In this document: one piece after another, positions 25,917-35,069 of the stretch
Layout: the number at the start of each line of letters is the position of its first letter
How positions within the stretch are numbered: position 1 is the stretch's first letter
Source: Naumannella halotolerans
GTDB taxonomy: Bacteria; Actinomycetota; Actinomycetes; Propionibacteriales; Propionibacteriaceae
Assembly: GCF_004364645.1 (NCBI RefSeq)
Contig: NZ_SOAW01000001.1
Location: forward strand, 62,001-126,000
Direction of reading: 5' to 3'
DNA length: 64,000 bases
Program-made: the position numbers and the translations under genes
Notes under the pieces: model-generated
Database searches by the model: none
Seen by the model: the letters and a program-made list of their open reading frames with translations, nothing else
What the model was told of the DNA's origin: nothing

Positions 25917-27229
25917 GCGGTGAGCACCCGGTCCAGGGCCTGCACCGCACGGGTGATGTCCTCGGCGGAAACCGTCAGTGCCGGCCGGAAGCGGATCGAG
26001 GACTCCCCGCAACCGAGCATGAACACGTGCTCATCGCTCCGCAGATGCTCGACCACCTGATCGCGTAGCTGCGCCGAGGGCAGCGTCACCGCACACATCA
26101 GGCCCAGTCCGCGGGGGTCGCTCACCGACTCGTGCCGGGAGGCGAGCTCCTGCAACTGCTGCAGCAGCTCGGCACCGCGTGCCTCGGCATTGTCGATCAA
26201 CTGCTCGGCTTCGATCACCTGCAGGATCCGGCGCGAACGCACCATGTCGGTCAGGTTCCCGCCCCAGGTGGAGTTGATCCGCGAGGGGACTTCGAAGACG
26301 TTGTCGGCCACCTCGTCGACGCGGCCGCCGGCCATGATGCCGCAGACCTGCAGCTTCTTGCCGAAGCTGACCACATCGGGCTGCACCCCGAGCTTCTGGT
26401 ACGCCCAGGCGGCGCCGGTCAGCCCGCAACCGGTCTGCACCTCGTCGAAGATCAACAACGCATCGTGCTCGATGCACAACTGCTTCATCGCCGCCAGGAA
26501 CTCCGGCCGCAGATGCCGGTCACCACCCTCGCCCTGGATCGGTTCGCAGATGAAGGCGGCGATGTCATCACCCTCGTTCTCGAAGTGGGTCAGTGCCTGT
26601 TCCAGTGCCGTCCGTTCCAGCGCCTCGACGTCATGGTGCTCGGAGACGTAGGGCGCCTCGATCCGTGGCCAGTCGAACTTCGGGAAACGGGCGACCTTGT
26701 TCGGATCGGTGTTGGTCAGGCTCATGGTGTAACCGGTGCGGCCGTGGAAGGCCCCGGTCAGATGCATGATCCTGTTGCCGAGATCGGGGCTCTTGCCGGT
26801 GGCCTGGTTGCGGCGGCTCTTCCAGTCGAAGGCCACCTTCAAGGCGTTCTCCACCGCGAGTCCGCCGCCTTCGACGAAGAACAGATGGGGCAGCTCGGGA
26901 TCGCCGAGCACCCGGGCGAAGGTGTCGACGAACTCGGCCATCGGTACCGAGTAGATGTCGGAGTTCGAGGGCTTGTTGATCGCCGCCTTGGTGAGTTCGG
27001 CACCGAACTCGGCATCCTCGGCCAGGCTGGGGTGGTTCATCCCCAGGGCGGAGGAGGCGAAGAAGGTGAACATGTCGAGGTATTGCTGCCCGTTGCGTTG
27101 ATCGACCAGCTCCGATCCGCGGGAGTGGGTGAGGTCGAGCACGAAGTCGAAGCCGTCGGTCAGCAGGTGCCGACTCAGCACCTCGCGCACGGCGCCGGGT
27201 TCAAGGTGTTGGGGAGTCGTCGTTGTCAT
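25907..27229 (-). CDS. lat: L-lysine 6-transaminase (lysine epsilon-aminotransferase)
   Basis: A 440-residue PLP class III aminotransferase that converts L-lysine and 2-oxoglutarate to 2-aminoadipate semialdehyde and glutamate. The sequence follows Lat of M. tuberculosis (Rv3290c) closely: LDLTHSRGSELVDQ, FTFFASSALGMNHP, FVEGGGLAVENALK, FHGRTGYTMSLTNT, ICEPIQGEGGDRH, LLIFDEVQTGCGLTG and VSFGKKLQVCG, with the PLP Lys at about residue 291. The ATG at 27229 has no clear ribosome binding site. It is divergent from an FAD oxidoreductase gene, with about 195 bases between, and ends at a strong hairpin. In mycobacteria the enzyme rises in starvation; regulation here is not visible. Confidence 0.92.
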   Translation of the reverse strand: MTTTTPQHLEPGAVREVLSRHLLTDGFDFVLDLTHSRGSELVDQRNGQQYLDMFTFFASSALGMNHPSLAEDAEFGAELTKAAINKPSNSDIYSVPMAEFVDTFARVLGDPELPHLFFVEGGGLAVENALKVAFDWKSRRNQATGKSPDLGNRIMHLTGAFHGRTGYTMSLTNTDPNKVARFPKFDWPRIEAPYVSEHHDVEALERTALEQALTHFENEGDDIAAFICEPIQGEGGDRHLRPEFLAAMKQLCIEHDALLIFDEVQTGCGLTGAAWAYQKLGVQPDVVSFGKKLQVCGIMAGGRVDEVADNVFEVPSRINSTWGGNLTDMVRSRRILQVIEAEQLIDNAEARGAELLQQLQELASRHESVSDPRGLGLMCAVTLPSAQLRDQVVEHLRSDEHVFMLGCGESSIRFRPALTVSAEDITRAVQALDRVLTALT

Positions 27230-27423
27230 GCACCAAGACTACGAATCTTTGTGTCGAGGCGCGAGTTCCCCATAAAAGCTGTTGTTACGAACAGGTTAAT
27301 CGCCGAAATATTGCGCGCCCAGCACGGCGGCGAACCAGAATCCGCGCCCGAGCGCATCCCGTGGCTCGGGACGTATGCACCGATAGGGCGGAGAGGTTGG
27401 CCGTTCTCGATAGGGTTCGAGGT

Positions 27424-28635
27424 GTGAGTTCGCGTGCCCAGTTCCTCAGCATGCCGCCCTGGGGGCGACCGCAACTCCTCACCACCGATCCGCATCCGGC
27501 CTCCGGTGATCACCGAGATCTGGTCGTCGTCGGTACGGGCTTCACCGGTCTGACCGCAGCGGTACGGGCAGCCGAGGCCGGCGCGACGGTGACCCTGCTC
27601 AGCAACGGCCGACCCCGATCGGCGGCCCTGCCCGGCTGGTCGACACCGCTGCACGGGGAGGACCCGCACCAGATCCGCTTGTTGCACGGCGAGCCCGCCG
27701 TCGGCGGCTGGGTCGCCCAGCTGGCTCGGGCGGCCGAGCATCTGGAGACCAGCGCCGGTGACCTCGGGGTGAAGGTCGAGCAGCGCGACTTCGGGCTCTC
27801 CACCTTCGACGGCCAGTGGGCCTTCCAGCTCAGGTTCATCGCCCGTGCGCTGCGGATCGGCGGTCTGCGGGTCGACTTCGACGACCGCTCCGGTCTGCCC
27901 TTCCCGCTGCGCCCGGAGTTGGTCGTCGTCGATGGTGGGGAGATCGACCCGACCCGCTGGTTGGATGCGCTGACCCGGCGCGCGATCGACCTGGGGGTAC
28001 GGGTCGTGCCCGGCCAGCTCGCCGGACTGCGGGTCCGTCGGGGGATGGCCACGGTGGAGACCGGCAGTGCACGACTGCACGCCGGACGGGTGATCCTGGC
28101 CAGTTCCGCACCGCTGGCCGACCGGGCCCTGTTGCGACCTCGGGTACGGACCGAACAGTGGCACCTGGTGGCCTTCCGGACCGAGACCTTCCCGCACCGC
28201 GAGCTGCAGGTGCTGGACCGGCCGCAGACCGTCCTGGCCCGGCACGCCGAACATCTGGTGGTCGGTCAACGCGGCGGTGCGGCGACCCAGCTGCTCGACT
28301 GGGTCGGCCGCAGGTTCCCCGACAACCGGATCACCCACGGCTGGTCGGCCACCACGACCCGCAGCATCGACGCCCTGCCGCTGGTCGGCTCGGCCAGTCT
28401 CAGCGGGGAGACCGTGCTCACCGCCAGCGGCCTCGGGCAGTACGGGCTGAGCCTGGGCACGGCTGCCGGTCTGCAACTTGCCGATGTGGTGCTCGGCCGT
28501 TCCCGGGCCGGTGAACTGCCATGGAGACCGGCCCGCGGTGTCACCGCGAACGGATTGTCCAAGCGGCTGCGTTCGGCAGCGATCGGCCCGATCCCGTTCA
28601 TCACCCGGTTGAACACCCCGCCGCTGCGCGACTGA
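27424..28635 (+). CDS. FAD-dependent oxidoreductase (GlpB/DAO-like)
   Basis: A 403-residue flavoprotein with the N-terminal dinucleotide motif DLVVVGTGFTGLTAAVRAAEAG and a C-terminal FAD segment (LVGSASLSGETVLTASGLGQ, then LGTAAGLQLADVVLG). The order resembles the D-amino-acid oxidase superfamily and anaerobic glycerol-3-phosphate dehydrogenase subunit B. GTG at 27424 sits seven bases after TAGGGT (27411-27416), suggesting a leaderless message; ATG at 27448 is an in-frame alternative without a binding site. Substrate unknown. The next gene converges. Confidence 0.7.
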   Translation: MSSRAQFLSMPPWGRPQLLTTDPHPASGDHRDLVVVGTGFTGLTAAVRAAEAGATVTLLSNGRPRSAALPGWSTPLHGEDPHQIRLLHGEPAVGGWVAQLARAAEHLETSAGDLGVKVEQRDFGLSTFDGQWAFQLRFIARALRIGGLRVDFDDRSGLPFPLRPELVVVDGGEIDPTRWLDALTRRAIDLGVRVVPGQLAGLRVRRGMATVETGSARLHAGRVILASSAPLADRALLRPRVRTEQWHLVAFRTETFPHRELQVLDRPQTVLARHAEHLVVGQRGGAATQLLDWVGRRFPDNRITHGWSATTTRSIDALPLVGSASLSGETVLTASGLGQYGLSLGTAAGLQLADVVLGRSRAGELPWRPARGVTANGLSKRLRSAAIGPIPFITRLNTPPLRD

Positions 28636-28648
28636 GGGCCGCGGTGCC

Positions 28649-29482
28649 TCAGCTGCGCACGGCCCGGTCGTGGCAGCGCCACCACCAGGAGTTCAAGCGG
28701 GCGAAGGGCGTATGGTCCTGCGCCGGCAGGGTCTGCCAGGGTTTGTCCAGGATGTAGTGCAGATTGCGTACCTGATCATCGCGCCAGAACTGCGGGTGCT
28801 GAGTGGGCAGGGTCTTCAAGGCGTTGTAGTACCACGGCAGTTGCACCCAGTTGTCGAAGATCTCGTTCAACAGGTCCTGCTCGGGGAACGGATACCGCGA
28901 CAGGTCGTCGATCGCCTGCAGACGATCGACGATCCTCGCCATGGTGGTCTCGCTCGGCTGCAGCACCATCGCCCCGGAGTTGAAGTAGGCGCCCGCCGAG
29001 GGGGGCGGTGATCCCCGGCCGGAGCGATCGCACCAGGTGTAGAAGCAGTTCTCCGGCCGCCAGTCCGGCGGGTAGCTCTCGATCCGCAGCGGATTGCAGC
29101 GACAGGCGTGGCAGGCGGCGAGGTTGTCGCCGGCCAGGTCGAGGTCGAACAGCTCGTCCATCGGCTGCAGCACCAGCATGTCGCTGTCCAGGAACACCAC
29201 CCGTTCGTGATCGGTCAGCGACCAGACGGCCAACTTGGTCCAGACCGAGTCGAAACGGCCCGCGGCATAGGCTCCGGCGGTGTGCCCGGGCGGCGCCAGT
29301 GGGGCCACCTCGCGCCACGGCAGACCAAGATCATCCAGTTCCAGCCGTACCTGCTCGTCCACCTGCGCGGTGATCATCACCTCCAGCGGGTGGGAGCTGC
29401 CGACCTCGGTCAGCGACCGCTGCAGCACCCGCAGCCCCGGAAGGTAGTCGGCATTGGTGAGCAGGGTCACCCAGGCACTCAT
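28649..29482 (-). CDS. Glycosyltransferase, GT8/glycogenin-like
   Basis: A 277-residue GT-A fold enzyme. WVTLLTNADYLPGLRVLQRS begins the nucleotide-sugar domain, FDSVWTKLAVW follows, and VVFLDSDMLVLQPMDELFD contains the metal-binding DxD. PSAGAYFNSGAMVLQPSE and PEQDLLNEIFDNWVQLP are typical of GT8 proteins such as glycogenin and galactinol synthase-like enzymes. A Cys-rich stretch (ACHACRCNP) is unusual. Its ATG overlaps the stop codon of the aldonolactone oxidase gene by 4 bp (ATGA), so both probably act on related sugars or are simply co-expressed. Donor and acceptor are not evident. Confidence 0.78.
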   Translation of the reverse strand: MSAWVTLLTNADYLPGLRVLQRSLTEVGSSHPLEVMITAQVDEQVRLELDDLGLPWREVAPLAPPGHTAGAYAAGRFDSVWTKLAVWSLTDHERVVFLDSDMLVLQPMDELFDLDLAGDNLAACHACRCNPLRIESYPPDWRPENCFYTWCDRSGRGSPPPSAGAYFNSGAMVLQPSETTMARIVDRLQAIDDLSRYPFPEQDLLNEIFDNWVQLPWYYNALKTLPTQHPQFWRDDQVRNLHYILDKPWQTLPAQDHTPFARLNSWWWRCHDRAVRS

Positions 29483-30864
29483 GCAACCCGCCGATGATCA
29501 TCGAGGAGCCCGCCCAGCCAGTCGTTGACGAACCTCCCGGCCGGGTCGAGCTCCCGGCGGACACGATGGAAGTCCTCCCACCGGGGATAGATCGCAGCGA
29601 AGTCGTAGAGCCCGGAATCGAAGTACTTGCCCCAGTGCGGACGGCCACCGGCTGCCGCCAGGCGGCGCTCGGCCGCCCGCAGGAAGTCCAGTCCCTCGGG
29701 GTTCAGCGACCCGTCGTCGGCGTAGTAGACGACGAAACCGAAGAACAGCGTCTCCCGGTCATGGGCCGGGCTCAGCCAGGCCTGCGAGCCGCCGGTCGAT
29801 CGCAGGATCACCGGATAGTGCAGATGCGGGCGTTCGCGTCGATACCAATCGCCGAAGTCGGCCAGGATCTCCGGCGCATCGGCCAGCGGGACACCGATCT
29901 CGGTGTTGATCTGCGGTACGGCGATCCCGCGGCAGAACACCTGGTAGACGTCCCCGGTGACGGTGGCGAAGTCCCGGAAGCGGGTGACGGTACGGAACTG
30001 GCGTCGCTCACCATCGGCGCCCCGGACGGTGTCGGCCCGCATCCGGGCCAGGGTCGCATCCACGGTGGCGTTGAGTTGTTCGTCACCGACCGATCCGCTC
30101 AGCAGCTCCCGGCCGTTGTGCCGCCAGGCCGCGACCTCGGCCGGTGAGGCCTGTGCGGCGTTCCACACGTGCACCCGGTCGTCGTCGAGGAACCACCAGG
30201 CCTTGGAGAACTCCCACTCGGCATTCCACCGCGGCAGGTCCCGGCCGATCGTGTCGGCGGCGACCGCATCCTTGTGACAGGTGAAGACCCGGTGCGCGAC
30301 GGTCCGCAGGGTGACCCGGGTGATCACGCCGAGGGCACCCAGCCCGACCAGATGGGCACCGAAATCGGGATCGCCGCGGCGCACCTCACGGACCCGGCCG
30401 GCGGCATCGACCAGGCGCAGGGAGACCACCTCGTCGGACAGCGTGCTCTGACCCAGACCCTGACCGTGGGTACCGGTGGCCAGGGCCCCGGCCAGGCTCT
30501 GCTCGGCGATCACCCCGGGGGAGGCCTGCAACATCCGCTGATGCTCGGTGAGGGTGTCGAAGACCTGCTGCAGGCGCGTACCGGCGCCGAATGTCGCCGT
30601 GTCCTGGTCCAGGCAGACCAGTCCGGACAAGGCGTCGAGGCTGACCAGAAGTCCGCTGCCGCCGGCGAGCAGGTCACCATTGGACAGTCGCGAGCCGACC
30701 ACCCGTACCGGGCGGTCGTCGTGGCGCAGCAGGCCCTGCAACTCGACCTCGGTGCGAGGACGGTACGGCTCGGGCCGTTCGCTAAGCACCCGGTTGTGTG
30801 CCCAGTTCCAGACCCGGTGCTGGTCCGATCCGGCCTCGGGTACGCGTGGGGGATAGGCGGTCAC
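29479..30864 (-). CDS. FAD-linked aldonolactone oxidase (D-arabinono-1,4-lactone oxidase family)
   Basis: A 461-residue oxidase. The FAD-binding PCMH domain covers about residues 20-200 (PVRVVGSRLSNGDLLAGGSG, QSLAGALATGTHGQGLG), and the C-terminal ALO domain includes RPHWGKYFD, the conserved HWGK substrate motif. The flavin-linking His of some family members is not present at the usual place, so the FAD may be non-covalent. GTG at 30864 lies seven bases after CAGGCT on the minus strand (30877-30872), suggesting leaderless expression, although the pmt gene ends only about 60 bases upstream. It overlaps the glycosyltransferase gene by 4 bp. Confidence 0.82.
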   Translation of the reverse strand: MTAYPPRVPEAGSDQHRVWNWAHNRVLSERPEPYRPRTEVELQGLLRHDDRPVRVVGSRLSNGDLLAGGSGLLVSLDALSGLVCLDQDTATFGAGTRLQQVFDTLTEHQRMLQASPGVIAEQSLAGALATGTHGQGLGQSTLSDEVVSLRLVDAAGRVREVRRGDPDFGAHLVGLGALGVITRVTLRTVAHRVFTCHKDAVAADTIGRDLPRWNAEWEFSKAWWFLDDDRVHVWNAAQASPAEVAAWRHNGRELLSGSVGDEQLNATVDATLARMRADTVRGADGERRQFRTVTRFRDFATVTGDVYQVFCRGIAVPQINTEIGVPLADAPEILADFGDWYRRERPHLHYPVILRSTGGSQAWLSPAHDRETLFFGFVVYYADDGSLNPEGLDFLRAAERRLAAAGGRPHWGKYFDSGLYDFAAIYPRWEDFHRVRRELDPAGRFVNDWLGGLLDDHRRVA

Positions 30865-30922
30865 GGTCCCCAGCCTGCTCCACCGGGACAACCCGGTGCC
30901 AGTCCTCGCCGGGACGAATCGC

Positions 30923-32533
30923 TCAGATCCAGCTGCTGAACCACATCCGTGCCTGCCACGAAGAGCGGGGGATCACCTCGTCGGTCAGCACCGGGTACAG
31001 CCAGGCGAAGTTGAGCATCACCAGGATCACGAAGACCGTGCAGCAGGTGGCGGCGATCGAACGGCGACGGGTGGCACGCTGATCGCCCGGGTCCGGTTTC
31101 GGGCCCAGCAGCATGCCCATCACCAGCGCCAGCGCGATCACGGTGAACGGGATGATCATGATCGCGTAGAAGAAGAACACCGGCCGGTCGGAGTTCGGGA
31201 ACCAGGGCAACCAGGTGGTGGCCAGGCCGACCACCGGGGTGGCGAAGCGCCAGTCCCGGGTGAAGATCCACAAGGCGACGGCGGCAACCAGGGCCAGGAC
31301 CCCGGTCCACCACAGGATCGGGGTGCCGATGCCGGAGATGACGGAGATGCAGTTCTCGTCGATGTTCGGCGGACATCCCTGGGTGCCGGGGGAGATGTCG
31401 TTCTGCGCGTCGATGCCGATCGGCCGACCGATCACCAGCCAGGTGATCGGGTCGGCGTTGTAGGTGTGGGTCTGCGACCTGATGTAGTCGCCGTTGTGGA
31501 AGCCCCAGATCTCCTTGTGGTACTCCCACAGGGCGAGCAGTCTGTTCGGGTTCTTGTCCTGGCCCCAGCCGCCGTCATTGGTCAGCCACCCCCACCAACT
31601 GGCGACGTACACTACCCCGGCCACCACCACCTGGTAGACGAACGCCGGGATGCCGTCGCGCAACACACCCCACCAGGCCCGGGAGCCGGCGCCGGCCAGC
31701 CGCCGGGCACTGACATCCCAGTACAGGGTCAGCAGGGCGAACCCGGCCAGCACGACCAGCGAACTCCATTTGGTGCCGATGGCCAGCCCCCAGCAGATGC
31801 CGGCCACCAGTCGCCACGGCCGCCAGAGCAGGAGCGGACCGAACCGGCCTCCCAGGTCGGGCAGCTTGTGCTGGGTCAGCCAGTCGGCCAGCCGGCCGCG
31901 GAACCAGTCCCGATCGGCCAGCATGCAGGCGATCGCCAGCATCGTGAACAGGGCCTGGAAGATGTCCAACAACCCGATTCGCGACATCACGAAGGCCAGA
32001 CCGTCGAAAGTCAGCAAGAGCCCGGCGATCACCCCGACCAGCAGCGAACCAGACAGCCGCAGGGCGATCCGGATCACCACCGCGACCAGCAGTGCGCCGG
32101 CCACACAGGCCGAGATCCGCCAGCCGAAGCTGTTCATCCCGAACGCCGCCTCGCCGAGGGCGATCATCCATTTCCCGACCGGCGGGTGCACGATGTAGGA
32201 ACCCTCGGCAGTGGCGATCAGGTCGACATTGCCGTTGACGATCTGCTGGTTCGCATCCTCCGGCCAGCTCCGCTCGTAGCCGTAGAGCAGCAGCGACCAG
32301 GCGTCCTTGGGGTAGTAGGTCTCGTCGAACATCAGCTTGTTCGGATGGCCCAGACCGACCAGCCGGAGGACGAAGGCGATCAGCGTGATCGCGGCGGTGA
32401 CCGCCCAGGTGAACAGGCCATGACCCGCATAGGCGGTCCGGGCGATCGAACGGCCCAACCGGTCCACGGTGCTCCGGGACCGGTCACCGGGATCGGCGGG
32501 AAGCGGCCGTTCGGCGAGGGCGGTGGCAGTCAC
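30923..32533 (-). CDS. pmt: Polyprenol-phosphate-mannose:protein O-mannosyltransferase
   Basis: A 536-residue polytopic membrane enzyme of GT39. The first lumenal-type loop holds the acidic catalytic motif (KLMFDETYYPKDAW), followed by the IVHPPVGKWMIALGE motif, about ten further transmembrane helices, and a C-terminal region with PGTQGCPPNIDENC. It transfers mannose from polyprenyl phosphate to Ser/Thr of secreted proteins during Sec translocation. The divergent pairing with rsmI is the same as M. tuberculosis Rv1002c/Rv1003. GTG at 32533 is seven bases after TAGTAT on the minus strand (32546-32541), pointing to a leaderless start. Confidence 0.9.
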   Translation of the reverse strand: MTATALAERPLPADPGDRSRSTVDRLGRSIARTAYAGHGLFTWAVTAAITLIAFVLRLVGLGHPNKLMFDETYYPKDAWSLLLYGYERSWPEDANQQIVNGNVDLIATAEGSYIVHPPVGKWMIALGEAAFGMNSFGWRISACVAGALLVAVVIRIALRLSGSLLVGVIAGLLLTFDGLAFVMSRIGLLDIFQALFTMLAIACMLADRDWFRGRLADWLTQHKLPDLGGRFGPLLLWRPWRLVAGICWGLAIGTKWSSLVVLAGFALLTLYWDVSARRLAGAGSRAWWGVLRDGIPAFVYQVVVAGVVYVASWWGWLTNDGGWGQDKNPNRLLALWEYHKEIWGFHNGDYIRSQTHTYNADPITWLVIGRPIGIDAQNDISPGTQGCPPNIDENCISVISGIGTPILWWTGVLALVAAVALWIFTRDWRFATPVVGLATTWLPWFPNSDRPVFFFYAIMIIPFTVIALALVMGMLLGPKPDPGDQRATRRRSIAATCCTVFVILVMLNFAWLYPVLTDEVIPRSSWQARMWFSSWI

Positions 32534-32584
32534 GCCGCACATACTAGGCGGCGAGGCCACCTTCGCCAGTGGGATGCTGGGGCC

Positions 32585-33406
32585 GTGTTGATCCTCGCCG
32601 CCACCCCGATCGGGTCAGTCGACGACGCCTCGCCGAGGCTGCGTCACGAACTGTCCACCGCCGATGTGATCGCCGCCGAGGACACCCGTCGACTGCGCGC
32701 CCTGCTGCAACGGCTCGGTGTGCAGACCGAGGCCAAGGTGATCTCCTACTTCGACCAGAACGAGGCCTCCCGGGTGGATCGGCTGATCGCCGAACTCTCG
32801 GACGGAGCGCGGGTGCTGGTCGTCAGCGATGCCGGGATGCCGACCGTCTCCGATCCCGGTTACCGGCTGGTCCGGGCCGCGGTGGAGGCAGGTCTGCCGG
32901 TCACCGCGGTACCCGGTCCATCGGCCGTGCTGACGGCCCTGGCGGTCTCCGGGCTGCCGGTGGACCGGTTCTGCTTCGAGGGTTTCTGTTCCCGGAAGGC
33001 CGGTGAGCGCAAGCGCCAGTTGCAGGCACTGGCGACCGAACCGCGGACCATGGTCTTCTTCGAGTCCCCGCACCGGATCGCCGAGATGCTCACCGATGCC
33101 GCCGAGGCCTTCGGCGCCGACCGACCGGCAGCGGTCTGTCGGGAACTGACCAAGACCTACGAGGAGGTACGCCGAGGCGGCCTCGGTGAACTGGCCGGCT
33201 GGGCGGCCGAGGGGGTACGCGGGGAGATCACGGTGGTGATCGCCGGAGCGGCCCCGGTGGCCGAGGACCTGCCGGGCGCAGCGACCGAGGTCGCCGAGCT
33301 GGTCGGTGAGGGGATGAAGACCAAACAGGCAGTCGCCGAGGTGGCCCAGCGGCACGGTCTGGCGAAGAATGCCCTGTACTCGGAGGTGCTGCGGCAGCGC
33401 CACTGA
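32585..33406 (+). CDS. rsmI: 16S rRNA (cytidine(1402)-2'-O)-methyltransferase
   Basis: A 273-residue SAM-dependent tetrapyrrole-methylase-fold enzyme that 2'-O-methylates C1402 in the ribosomal P site. Motifs: LILAATPIGSVDDASPR, AAEDTRRLRALL, LVVSDAGMPTVSDPGYRL, VPGPSAVLTALAVSGLP, MVFFESPHRIAEML and RELTKTYEEV. GTG at 32585 gives the expected family length and lies six bases after GATGCT (32573-32578), a weak leaderless-type box. Divergent from pmt, as in other actinobacteria. Confidence 0.92.
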   Translation: MLILAATPIGSVDDASPRLRHELSTADVIAAEDTRRLRALLQRLGVQTEAKVISYFDQNEASRVDRLIAELSDGARVLVVSDAGMPTVSDPGYRLVRAAVEAGLPVTAVPGPSAVLTALAVSGLPVDRFCFEGFCSRKAGERKRQLQALATEPRTMVFFESPHRIAEMLTDAAEAFGADRPAAVCRELTKTYEEVRRGGLGELAGWAAEGVRGEITVVIAGAAPVAEDLPGAATEVAELVGEGMKTKQAVAEVAQRHGLAKNALYSEVLRQRH

Positions 33407-33460
33407 CGCATCGCATCGCGGCCGTGGGAGAATGGTCCGTCCTCAGGAAAGGGGTCAGCA

Positions 33461-34171
33461 ATGGGATTGTTCCGTCCGAAGCGCAAAGAGGTCGCCGAGA
33501 CCCGTACCGCCTTGCAGGAGGCGGCCGACGGGCACCGGTCGGGTGCGATCGAGAAGGTCATCGACACCGTGCTGGCTGTCGGCATCGACGGTCGCGGACC
33601 GCTGAAGTCGGCCTCGGCATTCGCCGAGAGCGCGCGTCGCGGGACCCGTGACGTCGATGCCGCGATCAAGAAGATCCTCAAGACCTCCACCCGCCGCGGG
33701 GCTGCCGGTGGTTTCGTCACCGGACTCGGCGGTTTCGTCACCATGCCGGTCGCGCTGCCGGCCAATGTGCTCGAGTTCTACGTCCAGGCGGTACGGATGA
33801 TCGCCGCCGTCGCCCACCTCCGTGGCTACGACCTCACCGACGACCGGGTACGTACCGCGATCCTGTTGACCCTGACCGGTTCGGATGCCGACGACGTGCT
33901 GAAGAAGGCCGGTGTCACCGCACCGGGTGGGCAGCTGGCCTCCTTCGCCCTGCGCCGGTTGCCGCCGGCTGCGCTGATGATCGTGAACAAGGCCGTCGGG
34001 TTCCGGCTGCTGCGCGGTGTGGGGGAGAAGTTCCTCACCCGCCTGGGCAAGGGCGTGCCGTTCGTCGGTGGCTTCCTCGGCGCCGGGTTGGACGCCTGGA
34101 TGATGTCGCGGATCGGCCGGAGCGCGAAGAAGGAGTTCCCGCCGATCGAGACCGTGCGCGCGGAGGCCTGA
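33461..34171 (+). CDS. EcsC family protein
   Basis: A 236-residue protein of the EcsC family. A basic N-terminus with an alpha-helical region, then a glycine-rich hydrophobic pair (GGFVTGLGGFVTMPVALPANV), FYVQAVRMIAAVAHLRGYDL, and a second hydrophobic stretch (VPFVGGFLGAGLDAWMMSRIG) near the C-terminus. These suggest membrane association. EcsC in Bacillus is encoded with an ABC exporter but its role is unclear. AGGAAAGG precedes the ATG. It occupies the slot between rsmI and tatD where mycobacteria carry metG on the opposite strand. Confidence 0.75.
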   Translation: MGLFRPKRKEVAETRTALQEAADGHRSGAIEKVIDTVLAVGIDGRGPLKSASAFAESARRGTRDVDAAIKKILKTSTRRGAAGGFVTGLGGFVTMPVALPANVLEFYVQAVRMIAAVAHLRGYDLTDDRVRTAILLTLTGSDADDVLKKAGVTAPGGQLASFALRRLPPAALMIVNKAVGFRLLRGVGEKFLTRLGKGVPFVGGFLGAGLDAWMMSRIGRSAKKEFPPIETVRAEA

Positions 34172-34213
34172 GGAGTCGAGCCCACAGTCGGTGATCGGCC
34201 ACCGCCCCGCCCC

Positions 34214-34219
34214 TACAGT
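34214..34219 (+). promoter_or_regulatory. Leaderless-type -10 box of tatD
   Basis: TACAGT, seven bases before the ATG at 34227. There is no ribosome binding site between them. Confidence 0.55.
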
Positions 34220-34226
34220 GGGCGGC

Positions 34227-35069
34227 ATGGCTGATCGAACGACCCTGCCGGAGGCTCCCGAGCCGCTGCCGGCGCCGGTGGCCGATTCCCACACCCACCT
34301 GGACTCGACCCGCGACCACAGCGGTCTGCAACCCGCCGAGGCGATCGCCCGGGCCGCGGAGGTGAATGTCACCAGGTTGGTGCAGGTCGGTTGCGACCTG
34401 GCCGGTTCGGCATGGGCGCTGGAGATCGCCGACAGCTGCCCGGAGGTGGTCGCCGCGGTCGCCCTGCATCCGAATGATGCCGCACGGCTGGGTGATCGAC
34501 TTCCCGACGAGCTGACCGCGCTGCGGGAACTGGCCGAGACCGCCGGACCCCGGCTGCGGGCGATCGGGGAGACCGGGCTCGATCACTTCCGTACCCGCGA
34601 ACCCGAATTGCAGAAGCTGCAGCAGGTCTCCTTCGCCGAGCACATCGCGCTGGCCAACGAACTCGGTCTGACGCTGGTGATCCATGATCGCGATGCGCAT
34701 ACCGAGATCCTGCAGGTACTCGACGCCGAGGGGATTCCCGAACGGGTGGTCATGCACTGCTTCTCCGGTGACGCCGAGTTCGCCCGGGCCTGTCTGGACC
34801 GGGGTGCCTGGCTGTCCTTCCCCGGCCCGGTCACCTTCAAACCCAATGACGCGCTGCGCGAGGCCGCCCGGATCACCCCGGCCGACCGGCTGCTGACCGA
34901 GACCGATGCGCCGTACCTGACGCCGATGCCGCTGCGCGGCCGGCCGAACGCGTCGTACCTGATGCCGTACACCGTGCGATTCCTGGCCGAACTGCGTGGC
35001 GAGGACCTCACCGAGTTGTGCCACCGGCTGACCCAGAACACCTTCGCCGCCTTCGGCGGGGCGTGGTGA
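34227..35069 (+). CDS. tatD: TatD-family metal-dependent hydrolase/DNase
   Basis: A 280-residue amidohydrolase-fold nuclease. Metal-binding HTHLDST near residue 24, RAIGETGLDHFRT with the Glu ligand, LVIHDRDAHTEIL, VMHCFSGDAEFA and TETDAPYLTPMPLRG complete the active site. It probably acts as a 3'-5' exonuclease in DNA repair or RNA turnover. The ATG at 34227 follows TACAGT by seven bases. The stop codon overlaps the start of the nitroreductase gene by one base. In mycobacteria rpfB follows tatD; here it is replaced by that nitroreductase. Confidence 0.9.
   Translation: MADRTTLPEAPEPLPAPVADSHTHLDSTRDHSGLQPAEAIARAAEVNVTRLVQVGCDLAGSAWALEIADSCPEVVAAVALHPNDAARLGDRLPDELTALRELAETAGPRLRAIGETGLDHFRTREPELQKLQQVSFAEHIALANELGLTLVIHDRDAHTEILQVLDAEGIPERVVMHCFSGDAEFARACLDRGAWLSFPGPVTFKPNDALREAARITPADRLLTETDAPYLTPMPLRGRPNASYLMPYTVRFLAELRGEDLTELCHRLTQNTFAAFGGAW

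Noticed and set aside
30896-32584. Plus-strand extension upstream of rsmI
   Set aside because: The frame is open through the antisense of pmt but the protein is Gln/Asp/Gly-rich and featureless. The rsmI family begins at 32585.
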